A DNA stretch of 64,000 bases, taken from NCBI GenBank assembly GCA_044227925.1, contig JBGAVW010000006.1, positions 62,001-126,000 of the forward strand, in the 5' to 3' direction. This DNA comes from JADJLQ01 sp044227925. GTDB lineage: Bacteria; Bacteroidota; Bacteroidia; Chitinophagales; Saprospiraceae. The notes under the pieces were generated by a model that saw only the letters and a program-made list of their open reading frames with translations, did not search any database and was not told the DNA's origin. Positions 51,447 through 60,950 of the stretch are shown here, in pieces (positions within the stretch are counted from its first letter, which is position 1; the number at the start of each line of letters is the position of its first letter). A program made the position numbers and the translations under genes.

Positions 51447-54110
51447 TTGAGGTCGTTTTATTTTAGTATATCATTTTTATTTTGTTTGGTTTCTGCATCC
51501 ACTTTTGGTCAGATATCCGGAAGGCAATTGCCTGCCCGTAACGCAAGCGAAATACAAGATACTATTAAAATCAAGTCGGATACCATTTCCAAAGACTCGC
51601 TGGATATTCCTATTTCCCCCGATGCCCCTGATGCCGATGTGACTTATTCCAGTGAGGATAGTTCCTATCTTGATGCTCATGAGAAAATGTTTTATTTATT
51701 TGGAAACGCAGTAGTAAAGTATCAGAGCTATGAATTGAAAGCTGCACGGATCCGATTGGATATGGACAATGATATCGCTTATGCAGAAGGTGTCCCGGAC
51801 AGTGCAGGTAAGATCATTGGCTTACCCCATTTTTCCGACGGTGAGCAAGAATTTGATGCAAAAAAAATGCGGTACAATTTCCGGACCCGTAAAGGCATCA
51901 TCGATGAAGCGGTAACTAAATATACAGATTTATTCATCCGGGGTACGGTAACCAAATTTATTGGAGGTGACCCAAAAGACACTACTCAACACGATATCAT
52001 CTATAATAGAAATGCCATCATCACCAGTTGTAATGCTGAGCATCCGCATTTCGGTATCCGCAGTACCAAACAAAAACTGATAAAAGATAAAATGGTCGTG
52101 ATCGGGCCTTCCAATCTGGAAATTATGGGTGTACCAACCCCCTTCTGGTTGCCATTTGGTTTTTTTCCTGTTACGAATAAGAGGAGTTCGGGTTTGATCA
52201 TACCCAGGGATTATGAATACTCACAGACTTTGGGCTTTGGTCTACGCAATGTGGGATGGTACCAACCCATGGGTGATCATTTTGATCTCAGTGTACAAGG
52301 AGATATATACACCCGGGGTAGCTGGGGGCTCCAGATTAGCAGCAATTACAATAAGCGATACAAACGAAGCGGCAATTTTTTATTAGCTTTTTCTAACCGC
52401 TTATTTGAAAATGCCGAAACAGGCAAAACCGATCCCAATAAATCATATGCTATCCAATGGAGGCATTCTCAGGCGCAGCAGGCCAACCCTTATCATAATT
52501 TTTCAGCGTCGGTAAATTTTCAACGCAACGGATTTCAACGCAATAATTTTAATGATGCCCGAAATGTATTGAACAATAACCTTTCGTCAAATATAAATTA
52601 TACTCGCACTTTTCCCGGAAAACCATTTACATTTTCTGCATCCATAAATCAATCTTCCAATACACAGGATTCTTCCATTACCTTGAGTTTACCTAATATT
52701 AACTTTCAGATGCAGCGTATTTACCCATTTAAGCGAAAAATTAAAGCTGGTGATGAAAAATGGTATGAGCAAATATCTTTTAATTATAATGCGAGTGTGC
52801 AATCCCTGATAAAAGCCAAAGAAAATGATTTTTTTACGGATAACACCTTAAATTCATTTGTTGGAACTTTTGGAGTAAAACAAGTAGCCAGTACCGATCT
52901 CAATCTGCGGGTGATGAAATATTTTAATCTGGCACCTTCTATTAATTTCAGGGAAATATGGAATATGCGGTCCATCCGGTATGATTCACTGCAACTCGAT
53001 GAGTTTGGCCAGAAATACGATACCCTCAGTGGTTTTAAAGCTGCGCATTTACTGGATGTGGCCATCGGATTAAATACTGCAATATATGGAACCATGAAAT
53101 TTAAAAAAGGTCCATTGAGAGGGTTCAGGCATACAGTAAGACCCAATATTGCCCTGGCATATAGCCCTTCCAGTGATCCATATCTGGGGGCATACCGGCA
53201 ACGAATTATATCCGGGAGAGATACTATCTATACCAGACGATTTTATTCTCAGTTTCAGGGAATGACCTATGATGAAATTTCCAATCAACCTACGAGGTTG
53301 GGTATCAGTTATGGATTTACCAATATTTTTGAGGGAAAATATTTTAGTAAAAAAGATTCTGTAGACAAAAAGTTCAAGCTGTTTGACAATGTATATGTAA
53401 ATGGTTTTTACAATTTTGTTGCCGATTCATTTAAATGGTCGCCAATGACTACCGGAGGTGCTACCAGGCTTTTCGGAGGATTAAGTACCCTTTCTATAAA
53501 CTCCGGATTGTCATTTTATGATAAAGACTCCCTCGGTTTTTTAAACAAGACTACCCGGTTAAAAAAAGGGAAGTTTCCTGTTCGTTTTGATCAGTTCAAT
53601 ATCAATCTGGGTACTAATTTTAGTTTTGAAGATATCAAAAATCTGATTTCAAAATGGAAAGGACAACCGGTGAAAAAGGAAGAACCTGTGACTACTGATG
53701 AGGGAGATGATACTCCAAAACCTAAAAAGAAAGAAAGTCCGGAGACTTTTTGGCAAATGTTTAAAGGATTTGGCTTTAGTCATAATCTCTCCTTTGGTGA
53801 AATCAGAGATCCGCTGACAAACAAGACAAAAAATGGAATAATTACCAATACTATAAGCACTCAGGGCTCTATAGATCTTACTAAAAATTGGAAAATAACG
53901 ATTGGAAATATTGGCTATGATTTTAAAAATAAAGGCCTTACCTATCCTGACATTGGCTTCTCCCGCATTTTGCATTGCTGGCAAATGACTTTTAGCTACC
54001 AGCCAGATCGTGGTACATATTCATTTAATATTTTTGCCAGCCAGGGTACATTTAATTTCCTTAAGCTACCGTACAGAAAGGATATATATGATCCGAGGGA
54101 TGATTTGTAG
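51447..54110 (+). CDS. lptD: LPS-assembly protein LptD (OstA family), Bacteroidota type
   Basis: Outer-membrane LPS translocon. The 887 residues start with a signal peptide (about 1-21, ending FGQ), a disordered linker and an OstA-like beta-jellyroll (about 65-200: LDAHEKMFYLFGNAVVKYQSYELKA, in part). FWLPFGFFPVTNKRSSGLIIPR precedes the LptD barrel. A C-terminal Lys-rich loop (about 745-775) precedes the last strands. TTG 51447 is the only start upstream of the signal peptide. Its partner LptE is at 31443-31937. It is a single gene here. Confidence 0.9.
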   Translation: MRSFYFSISFLFCLVSASTFGQISGRQLPARNASEIQDTIKIKSDTISKDSLDIPISPDAPDADVTYSSEDSSYLDAHEKMFYLFGNAVVKYQSYELKAARIRLDMDNDIAYAEGVPDSAGKIIGLPHFSDGEQEFDAKKMRYNFRTRKGIIDEAVTKYTDLFIRGTVTKFIGGDPKDTTQHDIIYNRNAIITSCNAEHPHFGIRSTKQKLIKDKMVVIGPSNLEIMGVPTPFWLPFGFFPVTNKRSSGLIIPRDYEYSQTLGFGLRNVGWYQPMGDHFDLSVQGDIYTRGSWGLQISSNYNKRYKRSGNFLLAFSNRLFENAETGKTDPNKSYAIQWRHSQAQQANPYHNFSASVNFQRNGFQRNNFNDARNVLNNNLSSNINYTRTFPGKPFTFSASINQSSNTQDSSITLSLPNINFQMQRIYPFKRKIKAGDEKWYEQISFNYNASVQSLIKAKENDFFTDNTLNSFVGTFGVKQVASTDLNLRVMKYFNLAPSINFREIWNMRSIRYDSLQLDEFGQKYDTLSGFKAAHLLDVAIGLNTAIYGTMKFKKGPLRGFRHTVRPNIALAYSPSSDPYLGAYRQRIISGRDTIYTRRFYSQFQGMTYDEISNQPTRLGISYGFTNIFEGKYFSKKDSVDKKFKLFDNVYVNGFYNFVADSFKWSPMTTGGATRLFGGLSTLSINSGLSFYDKDSLGFLNKTTRLKKGKFPVRFDQFNINLGTNFSFEDIKNLISKWKGQPVKKEEPVTTDEGDDTPKPKKKESPETFWQMFKGFGFSHNLSFGEIRDPLTNKTKNGIITNTISTQGSIDLTKNWKITIGNIGYDFKNKGLTYPDIGFSRILHCWQMTFSYQPDRGTYSFNIFASQGTFNFLKLPYRKDIYDPRDDL

Positions 54111-54613
54111 AAGAAAATACAGCGATTGCAATAATTGATTCGGGGAAGCCTGAAACCGAACGAGGTAATTATTAGAAAAAATAGTTTCAGAGAGGTTGTC
54201 GATACCATTTTTTTTGATTCTGGTGCTTTTGTTTCGAATGGAAACATAAACTAAAGCCTGGATTTAATCAATACTGTTGATAAACTTAGGTGCGTTCACT
54301 AATGTTTCATCGATAATAAAGGTTATAGGGACCAGTGTGCACCCTTTTTCATTTTCTTTGTAAGAAGAATATAATACCTATCCATCCTCCGCTCACACCA
54401 ATGACGCTTAAAGTGGAAGTGCGAAAGTTTAAATCCAAATCAATACTTATCAGGATCGGTGAGCAGAGTGGCTTCGCTCTCTTTTTGGAATGTGGCCTTT
54501 TTATTTTTATACCTTGATCCAGAAAATAAAAAAAGGCCGCGCCCCCCGACGCGACCTTTCGTAATTTATTGATACTAGGTTCAATAAATATATTGTCTAA
54601 GATACGATAAGTT
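54111..54613 (-). other. Non-coding gap with terminator and a possible gene remnant
   Basis: No intact gene is seen in about 500 bases. Near 54530-54560 lies the terminator of the receptor gene. On the minus strand around 54350-54430, translation gives TLSVIGVSGGWIGIIFF, which has some likeness to the GG-containing membrane segment of DUF1294 proteins. The likeness is too short to call. Confidence 0.3.
54523..54559 (-). terminator. Intrinsic terminator after the Oar-like receptor gene
   Basis: On the minus strand, AAAGGTCGCG (54559-54550) pairs with CGCGGCCTTT (54541-54532), with one U-G pair, and is followed by TTTTATTTTC. It lies about 55 bases past the receptor stop. Confidence 0.8.
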
Positions 54614-57600
54614 TTAATTGAATGTGTAGCGAACACCTAATTGCATAGCCCAGGCACTACCTGTATTTATACTTTTGGTGAAAGAATCTTTTAATAAGAC
54701 TGTTTTACCATCAATTACTTGGGTTGCTAATCTATACACAGGTACTCCATCAGGGTCAACTCTTACAAAATTCAATGGTCTGTTTGCAGCAGTTGTAGAG
54801 TTAGCTACTCCCCATTTATCATTGAGTACATTTCCAGCATTGAATAAGTCCATTCTTACTTTAAATGAGTTCTTCTTACCGGCGATTTTGATAAATATTT
54901 CTTGTTCTGCTGATAAATCAAATCTGGTTAACCAAGGTGAATACCCGCCATTTCTTTCAGCGTATTGGCCTCTTCTGGTGGATAAATAGTCATCCTGATC
55001 TATATAGGCATCGTAAGCTGCTGCTTGTTGCGCTGCAGTAAACGGAGCTGAACCTGTGATGTCGGCAAATCTGAGATCAGAGGCTTTATTAGGCACGTAT
55101 ATTAATTCATTATTTGTCACGCCATCTCCATTAAGGTCACCGGATACAGAATAAGAAACTTTATATCCACTGCTGGCGATACCACTCAAAGAGAGCACAG
55201 TGCTTCCTCCTAATTTACCTCCATAGTTAATTACATAACTCACATAACCTACCACTCTATGTCTCAAATCATTATTGGCATATGCCAATGTTGGTTTATT
55301 GCTGCCATTTACCGCGAAAATGCTATTGAATGATTCTGATGCGGTTGCGCCAGCATTTGCAAGATCCTTTGCTACGCCATAAGTATACGCAAGCATTGCA
55401 CCAAATTTTCTGCCCAGTGGTCTTTCAATTTTACCTGTAAGGGAGTAAAAATACCCTTCACTAGTATTTCTGAATACTAAAGCACTCACTACATTATCGT
55501 TTATTCTGTTTAATGAGTCAGCTTTTGCAGCATTTGCGGCTCCTGAACCTAAATATCTAAGTCTGGTATCAGGTCCTGAAAATTTATTAGTAGTAGGTTC
55601 CAGGTTGGCTTGAATATGTTTTATTGCATTCAGGGTTTTATTGTATAAAAACTCCACCGATGCTACCCAGGCCCCACCTAACCTATGATCTATACCTATA
55701 TTTGATTTCCATACCTGAGGGAATCTGAAATCTTCCTGGGTTGCATTGATATCAAAAGTGAGTTTGGAAAGATCCAATTCTCCGGTGGGTCTGAATCGTG
55801 CAGGATTGGGGTCAAATGGATAAGCCTTTGTATTTCTCTGATCTAAAAATCCAGTTAATACTCCATTATTACCTACCTGGTTAGATATCCAAACATACGG
55901 GAGGCTGGATAAGAAAACACCGGTACCACCACGAACCTGAGTATTTTGAGCACCATTTACATCCCAGTTAAATCCAAATCTTGGAGAAAAATTCAGGGAA
56001 GCTTTAGGTAAATTCCCTGTATTTATTTTCATAGGATTGCCATTCTCGTCTCTAAAGGTTTGAGCAGAAATGACTTTGTTTTCCAAAGCAGTATTTCCAA
56101 AAGCAATTACATCTCCTCTTACACCAAAAGTAAGTTTTAAATCTTTGGTGGCTGAAAATTGATCCTGGATGTATGCACTGGTCTTATTGACTTCTAGTAC
56201 CTGGATTGGTTCAATACCACCTGCCAGTGCGGAATATCTTAATTGAAAACGGGCATTTACCGGGCTGGTTGTATTATTGGGATTGGCTTTATAAGCATTA
56301 GCTGCTGCATAAAAATCATCTAAAGAATTATAAACATATACTCCATTAGAAGCAGGGTAAAATAAATTATTAGATTTAAATGCCTCGAATGCGGCTCCAA
56401 ATACAAAATTGTGTTTGCCCACTTGATATGAAAGATTGTCTGTAATATTCAGGGTAGTATAATTTAATTTATTGCTTGGTGTGAATGGGTCAAATCCAAC
56501 CGATGTATAGGTAGATCCACCGTTTAGTATATCTACGGTAGGAAATAAATCGGTTCTGTATTTTCTATCTTCTATTTGCTTATTATAGGTAATCAATAAA
56601 CTATTAGAAGTTCTTTTTGCAAGAGTTGAGTTCCATTCCCCTACGATCGATCGGGTATTGTCCTGAATTATATAACCAGAGTTTTGGAATGAAAGTGCTG
56701 TAGCACTATTGGTTCTGTTTCCATTTCCGGCAGAGGTACTGTTGCTAATGATAGCATCCGACTCCGAATCGTGATGTGCGTATCGTATAGAAAGTTTATT
56801 TTTATCATTTAGATTATAGTCTAACCTTACCAGGCCTTTTCTACTGGAAACTTCATTGTTAAATCCTTCGTACGGACCGGTAATATAGTTGAAATTGGTT
56901 TTCATGAAATCACTCAATTTATCCAGGTCAGCAGCAGTAGTTCTCGAAACCTGACCGGTAGCCCCCGGACGGTTAGCAAACCAGGTGGTAGCAGGTGCTG
57001 CCTGTTTGTTTTGCTCACCATTTAAAAATATAAACAATTTATTTTTTATCAAAGGAAATCCAAGTCTGAAACCTGCAGTATTTTCGAAAGTATTGGGTTT
57101 TTGTAAAGGAGTGAATGTAATGCCATTTACGCTATTACCTATTAATTCGTCTTGTTTTCTAAAAAAATAAGCAGAACCGGAAACCTGATTTGTACCGGAT
57201 CGGGTAACGGCATTTATACCTGCTCCGGCAAAACCGGATTGCCTTACATCAAAAGGTGCAATGTTAATCTGTACTTCTTCAAGTGCATCTAGCGATATAG
57301 CTGTGGAATTTGTTCTACCTCCTGCCTGAGCCTCATTTCCAAGTCCAAATCCATTGTTAAAAGCGGCACCGTCTATTGTGAAATTATTCAATCTGTTATC
57401 CTGACCTCCAAAAGATCTACCGTTGGAAAACGGATTTAGTTTTGTAATGTCATTAATCGTTCTTCCTATTGTAGGCATGCGTTCTAATGCTTCTCGGCCT
57501 AAAGTGGCACCGGCACCGGTTTTCTTGGAGCTAATGATGTCATTTTTTGCAGATGATACTACAATTTCATTTATTGTAACTGAGCTTTCAATCATTTTAA

Positions 57601-57928
57601 TGTCCACCACAGTATTGCTACCTAGTGATACGAATACTTCTTCCTGACTGTAATCCTGGTATCCTACATAGGTAGCTGAAATAGTATAAGGTCCACCGGT
57701 ACGTACATTGAGTAAAATGTAATTCCCCTGTTCATCGGTAGAGGTTCCATATCGAGTGCCTGATGGTGTATGTACAGCTAACACTGTAGCACCAATCAGG
57801 GCCTCTTTATTATTATCAAACACTACGCCTGATATTGAACCGCTTGTAACTTGAGCAAAACCTGCAACCACAAATAGCATTAGAGCGCCGAGTAGTAGAG
57901 GTAATCTTCTGAATGTGAGAGATTTCAT
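54614..57928 (-). CDS. Oar-like TonB-dependent receptor with carboxypeptidase regulatory domain
   Basis: Large outer-membrane protein of 1104 residues from ATG 57928. A signal peptide (about 1-26, ending GFAQ) precedes a CarboxypepD_reg domain (about 30-110, GSISGVVFDNNKEALIGATV), a plug (about 125-260; SSAKNDIISSKKTGAGATLG, RTINDITKLNPF), and a long barrel. The plug lacks the SusC hallmark DPLYVIDG, and no SusD follows, so it belongs to the Oar/OmpA-related branch. This branch includes Myxococcus Oar and proteins transporting peptides or secreted signals. The TAnnTTTG promoter and terminator delimit a single-gene unit. Confidence 0.9.
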   Translation of the reverse strand: MKSLTFRRLPLLLGALMLFVVAGFAQVTSGSISGVVFDNNKEALIGATVLAVHTPSGTRYGTSTDEQGNYILLNVRTGGPYTISATYVGYQDYSQEEVFVSLGSNTVVDIKMIESSVTINEIVVSSAKNDIISSKKTGAGATLGREALERMPTIGRTINDITKLNPFSNGRSFGGQDNRLNNFTIDGAAFNNGFGLGNEAQAGGRTNSTAISLDALEEVQINIAPFDVRQSGFAGAGINAVTRSGTNQVSGSAYFFRKQDELIGNSVNGITFTPLQKPNTFENTAGFRLGFPLIKNKLFIFLNGEQNKQAAPATTWFANRPGATGQVSRTTAADLDKLSDFMKTNFNYITGPYEGFNNEVSSRKGLVRLDYNLNDKNKLSIRYAHHDSESDAIISNSTSAGNGNRTNSATALSFQNSGYIIQDNTRSIVGEWNSTLAKRTSNSLLITYNKQIEDRKYRTDLFPTVDILNGGSTYTSVGFDPFTPSNKLNYTTLNITDNLSYQVGKHNFVFGAAFEAFKSNNLFYPASNGVYVYNSLDDFYAAANAYKANPNNTTSPVNARFQLRYSALAGGIEPIQVLEVNKTSAYIQDQFSATKDLKLTFGVRGDVIAFGNTALENKVISAQTFRDENGNPMKINTGNLPKASLNFSPRFGFNWDVNGAQNTQVRGGTGVFLSSLPYVWISNQVGNNGVLTGFLDQRNTKAYPFDPNPARFRPTGELDLSKLTFDINATQEDFRFPQVWKSNIGIDHRLGGAWVASVEFLYNKTLNAIKHIQANLEPTTNKFSGPDTRLRYLGSGAANAAKADSLNRINDNVVSALVFRNTSEGYFYSLTGKIERPLGRKFGAMLAYTYGVAKDLANAGATASESFNSIFAVNGSNKPTLAYANNDLRHRVVGYVSYVINYGGKLGGSTVLSLSGIASSGYKVSYSVSGDLNGDGVTNNELIYVPNKASDLRFADITGSAPFTAAQQAAAYDAYIDQDDYLSTRRGQYAERNGGYSPWLTRFDLSAEQEIFIKIAGKKNSFKVRMDLFNAGNVLNDKWGVANSTTAANRPLNFVRVDPDGVPVYRLATQVIDGKTVLLKDSFTKSINTGSAWAMQLGVRYTFN

Positions 57929-57967
57929 ATAAATCTGTTTTTGGATTGATTGAATTTGATTTCGCGG

Positions 57968-57975
57968 CAAAAGTA
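57968..57975 (-). promoter_or_regulatory. -7 element (TActTTTG) of the Oar-like receptor gene
   Basis: Exact TAnnTTTG match on the minus strand followed by CCGCG, 40 bases upstream of the ATG. No strong -33 TTG seen. Confidence 0.5.
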
Positions 57976-58081
57976 CAACTCTCATATTAAGAAATTATTA
58001 ATAAGTAAAAAAAATATTTGTCAATAAATGTATAATCCATAATTGAAAATAAATTATCTGCCCGAGATTCGGCTTACATGT

Positions 58082-58116
58082 TAAATTTGTAGATATAATT
58101 CTTGACATTTTTGTCA
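58082..58116 (+). promoter_or_regulatory. -7 element (TAaaTTTG) and small palindrome before the coiled-coil gene
   Basis: TAAATTTG at 58082-58089 matches TAnnTTTG. Just downstream, TGACA (58103-58107) and TGTCA (58112-58116) form a short inverted repeat, 17 bases before ATG 58133. No -33 TTG at the usual distance. Confidence 0.35.
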
Positions 58117-58132
58117 TAAATTTTTAATAATC

Positions 58133-59080
58133 ATGAATGCTTTAGCTGAAGAAATTAGAAAATTGCTGGAAGATCAGCAAATCCTTAAAAAAGTGCAGGA
58201 TAGGATAGTACAAATAGTACCGGAAATAGAACAGATGAGAAAAGACCTGATTCCGTTGGACCAACAAGTACAAAAAGAATATGCCGATGTGGAAAACCTT
58301 GAAAAACTGGGACTTAAAACCATGTTTTACAAGGTATTAGGTAGTAAAGAGACTCAAATGGAAAAAGAACGCCAGGAGTATTTGCAGGCGTCACTTAAGT
58401 ACGATCAGGTAAAAAAATCGCTAGAGTTATTAGAATTTGAATACAATCTGTTAAAGAAAAAAATAGATGCCTTGCCTGCAATTGAAAAAAGACTGGACGA
58501 ACTAAGCAAACAGCAGGAATTGGAACTAATGAATATGCAGGGTAATGCAGGGCTTGAGCTGAAAAAGATATATGCTCAGATCGAAACCCAGCAACGCATG
58601 ATAATCGATATCAATGAAGCTGTGAAAGCAGGCTCGACAGCCTTACAAAGCCTGGATAATGTGATTGCCGGTCTGCAACAAGCTCACAACTGGGGTCAGT
58701 GGGATATGAGTGGTCGAAATCCCATGAGCAATCACCTGAAATATACAGCCATAGACAAAGCTAAAGACTGGGCTTACGAGGCCAATCGTCAGCTAAAAAT
58801 ATTTGAAAAAGAACTACTGGATGTCTATCGCCGTATCCCTGAAGATTTCCAGTTGCACCTCGATTCATTCAATAGGTTTATTGATGTGTTTTTTGATAAC
58901 TTGATTACGGATTGGATTATACAGCAGAAGATCCATAATGCACTAAATAATTCACTCAACACCAGGGATAAAGTCACCCGAATGGTCAAATTACTTGAAT
59001 CAGAGAAACCAAAAGTAGATAAGGCTATAGCAGACCTGAATGAAGCTAAAAAAGAATATGTTTTGAGAGCCAGCAGCTAA
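58133..59080 (+). CDS. Long coiled-coil protein of unknown function
   Basis: A 315-residue cytoplasmic protein with no signal or membrane segment. Residues 1-165 are almost continuously heptad-like and rich in Glu/Lys/Leu (coiled coil), with the segment LGLKTMFYKVLGSKETQMEKERQEY near 62-86 (in part). Residues 180-260 are more globular, with HNWGQWDMSGRNPMS and AKDWAYEANRQLKIFEKEL. I do not recognise the family. A polymer-forming, scaffold or secretion-accessory role is possible, but nothing indicates a specific one. It is a single gene divergent from the Oar-like receptor. Confidence 0.65.
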   Translation: MNALAEEIRKLLEDQQILKKVQDRIVQIVPEIEQMRKDLIPLDQQVQKEYADVENLEKLGLKTMFYKVLGSKETQMEKERQEYLQASLKYDQVKKSLELLEFEYNLLKKKIDALPAIEKRLDELSKQQELELMNMQGNAGLELKKIYAQIETQQRMIIDINEAVKAGSTALQSLDNVIAGLQQAHNWGQWDMSGRNPMSNHLKYTAIDKAKDWAYEANRQLKIFEKELLDVYRRIPEDFQLHLDSFNRFIDVFFDNLITDWIIQQKIHNALNNSLNTRDKVTRMVKLLESEKPKVDKAIADLNEAKKEYVLRASS

Positions 59081-59160
59081 AAATTACAATTTACCATTTT
59101 GCGATTTACAATTGGCCCAATTCCAATCGTATTTCTTAAAATGCTTACTCGTAAATAGGG

Positions 59161-60336
59161 TTATGCTGTTTTCATTGCTTGTAAGAACAAATCCATATCC
59201 GGCTGGGTACCAATACTGACCCGGCACCAGTTTTTATTATCAAAATTCCAGGATCTGAGTGCTACACCATTATTGGCCATATGATTTACCAGTTCTGATC
59301 CAGGTTTAGATATAGGGAAAATAACAAAATTGGTGTACGAGGGCAGGGGAGAGTAGCCCATGTTTTCCAGCGATTTAACCGTATTGGTTCTAATCTCAAT
59401 TGTTTTATTTACACAATAGGATTTAAAATTTTCGTCATCTAATGTGGCAATAGCACCATGCATAGCCGGAGCCGATAGACTAAAGTCCCAGGTGTGGTAT
59501 TTTTCAAACTCTTTTACCTGCTCTATAGATGAAATGGTATAGGCTACGCGCAAACCGGCAAAGCCATGAATTTTAGAAAGGGTCTTGCCAATCAGCACGT
59601 TTTTCATGGATGCCATTCCTGTCATGGTATTCTTTTCTTTATCCGGTACATAATCGATATATGCTTCGTCTATAAACACCAAAGTTTTTTTACTTACACG
59701 CTCTACAAATTCTTTTAATTCATCAGGATTTACTTTGGTGCTGCAGGGATTGCCGGGATTACAGATATACACGAGTTTTGTATTTGCAGTAATGGCGTTT
59801 TCTATTGCCGGCAGATCGTGCTCATATTTTTGGTTTAAAGCAATTTTAGTCCATTTTCCACCGAGGCTTGCAGCCATAGCAGGCATGAGGTCGAAAGTAG
59901 GCTGAGCTGATATCATTTCTCCATGCTGTAATCCATTTAGTGATCCCAGCATATTTAATAATTCAGAAAGGCCTGCACAGAGAAATATCTGTCCTGGACT
60001 TACATTTTCATATGAAGCTATTTTTTCTTTGAGTGCTTTTGCTACATTGCGGCTGTATCGGTTAGCATCTTTAAATCCTTCGACAATGGCAGCTTTAGCT
60101 TTTTCAGACGGTCCAAACGGATTTTCATTACTATTCAGCCTTGCAGTGATTTGGCTGGGAGCAAAAAAAGATTCATCCATCATCCACCTTCCAGTGTGAG
60201 GGTGTATCCGGCCATGAAAATTAATTTCATCAGCCTTCAAAGAATGGTAGAATGCAGATGCTGCGGCTATGCCAAGGCTTGTTTTAAACCATTTTCGTCT
60301 ATCCATAGCATTTCCGGGGACGGATGATTTTTTCAT
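59161..60336 (-). CDS. Histidinol-phosphate aminotransferase-like PLP enzyme with Tat signal
   Basis: Fold-type I aminotransferase of the HisC group with an export signal. Residues 11-32 hold the twin-arginine motif DRRKWFKTSLG and a hydrophobic stretch AAASAF. The catalytic core has LNSNENPFGPS (67-76), NPGNP (193-197), FIDEAYIDY (Asp223, Tyr226), the Schiff-base Lys255 (TLSKIHGFAGLR) and Arg263. The PLP-binding residues are intact. Tat export implies it is folded with PLP before transport and acts in the periplasm, where the usual histidine-pathway role is not expected. No his genes lie nearby. It is a single gene in this region. Confidence 0.85.
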   Translation of the reverse strand: MKKSSVPGNAMDRRKWFKTSLGIAAASAFYHSLKADEINFHGRIHPHTGRWMMDESFFAPSQITARLNSNENPFGPSEKAKAAIVEGFKDANRYSRNVAKALKEKIASYENVSPGQIFLCAGLSELLNMLGSLNGLQHGEMISAQPTFDLMPAMAASLGGKWTKIALNQKYEHDLPAIENAITANTKLVYICNPGNPCSTKVNPDELKEFVERVSKKTLVFIDEAYIDYVPDKEKNTMTGMASMKNVLIGKTLSKIHGFAGLRVAYTISSIEQVKEFEKYHTWDFSLSAPAMHGAIATLDDENFKSYCVNKTIEIRTNTVKSLENMGYSPLPSYTNFVIFPISKPGSELVNHMANNGVALRSWNFDNKNWCRVSIGTQPDMDLFLQAMKTA

Positions 60337-60497
60337 CTTAATATTATTTTGCTCCCAATTTAAGCAAAATTTTAAGGATATTATTCAAATTTCTAAATAC
60401 GACTTAGTTCCGTGGGAAGGAAAACATGATATGCATACTTCTTGATTAATCAGCCTGTTTGATCTTCTTTTCGATTAACTTCTAATCAATATCAATG

Positions 60498-60905
60498 TTA
60501 GGGATTAAGGCGTGCAGAAATGATGCCGGCAACCATTGCCTGGATGACACCATATATGCCCCAACTGATAACCATAAACAGGGTGACATTAAATGCACTA
60601 TATATCATCCACATACTGGGTAAAATGGCAATGAGACCGTAGAAAAGGCCAACTTCTATTCCGCGCATAATCAAATTGCCTTTAAATAATGTCTTAAATC
60701 GAAGCCAAAACCAAGCTAATGCAAATGAAATAATAAAAGGGTGTACAAAAAACATCCATGATTTTTCCCCTTCCAGGCTAAACATAGGATCATAATATTG
60801 CTCCGCCAGGGAAGGAACTAATTTGACCAGGAGAAATAAGGTGAGATAACTGATCACTAGCAGGGTTAACCCAGATATAAGGACTTTGAGAGCAATGATT
60901 TTCAT
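60498..60905 (-). CDS. Small four-helix membrane protein of unknown function
   Basis: A 135-residue protein with four hydrophobic segments (about 5-27, 50-68, 82-104, 108-130). No signature motif recognised. Starts 45 bases after the stop of the YceI-like gene, on the same strand and likely the same transcript as the YceI/porin cluster. Other than the topology nothing about its job can be read. Confidence 0.6.
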   Translation of the reverse strand: MKIIALKVLISGLTLLVISYLTLFLLVKLVPSLAEQYYDPMFSLEGEKSWMFFVHPFIISFALAWFWLRFKTLFKGNLIMRGIEVGLFYGLIAILPSMWMIYSAFNVTLFMVISWGIYGVIQAMVAGIISARLNP

Positions 60906-60950
60906 GATTTTTATTTTTAAAAGAGATATTGTATACTGTTAATTTAATTA

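Noticed and set aside
53649..53984. Antisense reading frame within the end of lptD
   Set aside because: Low-complexity, runs opposite the LptD barrel, and is broken in the conserved part.
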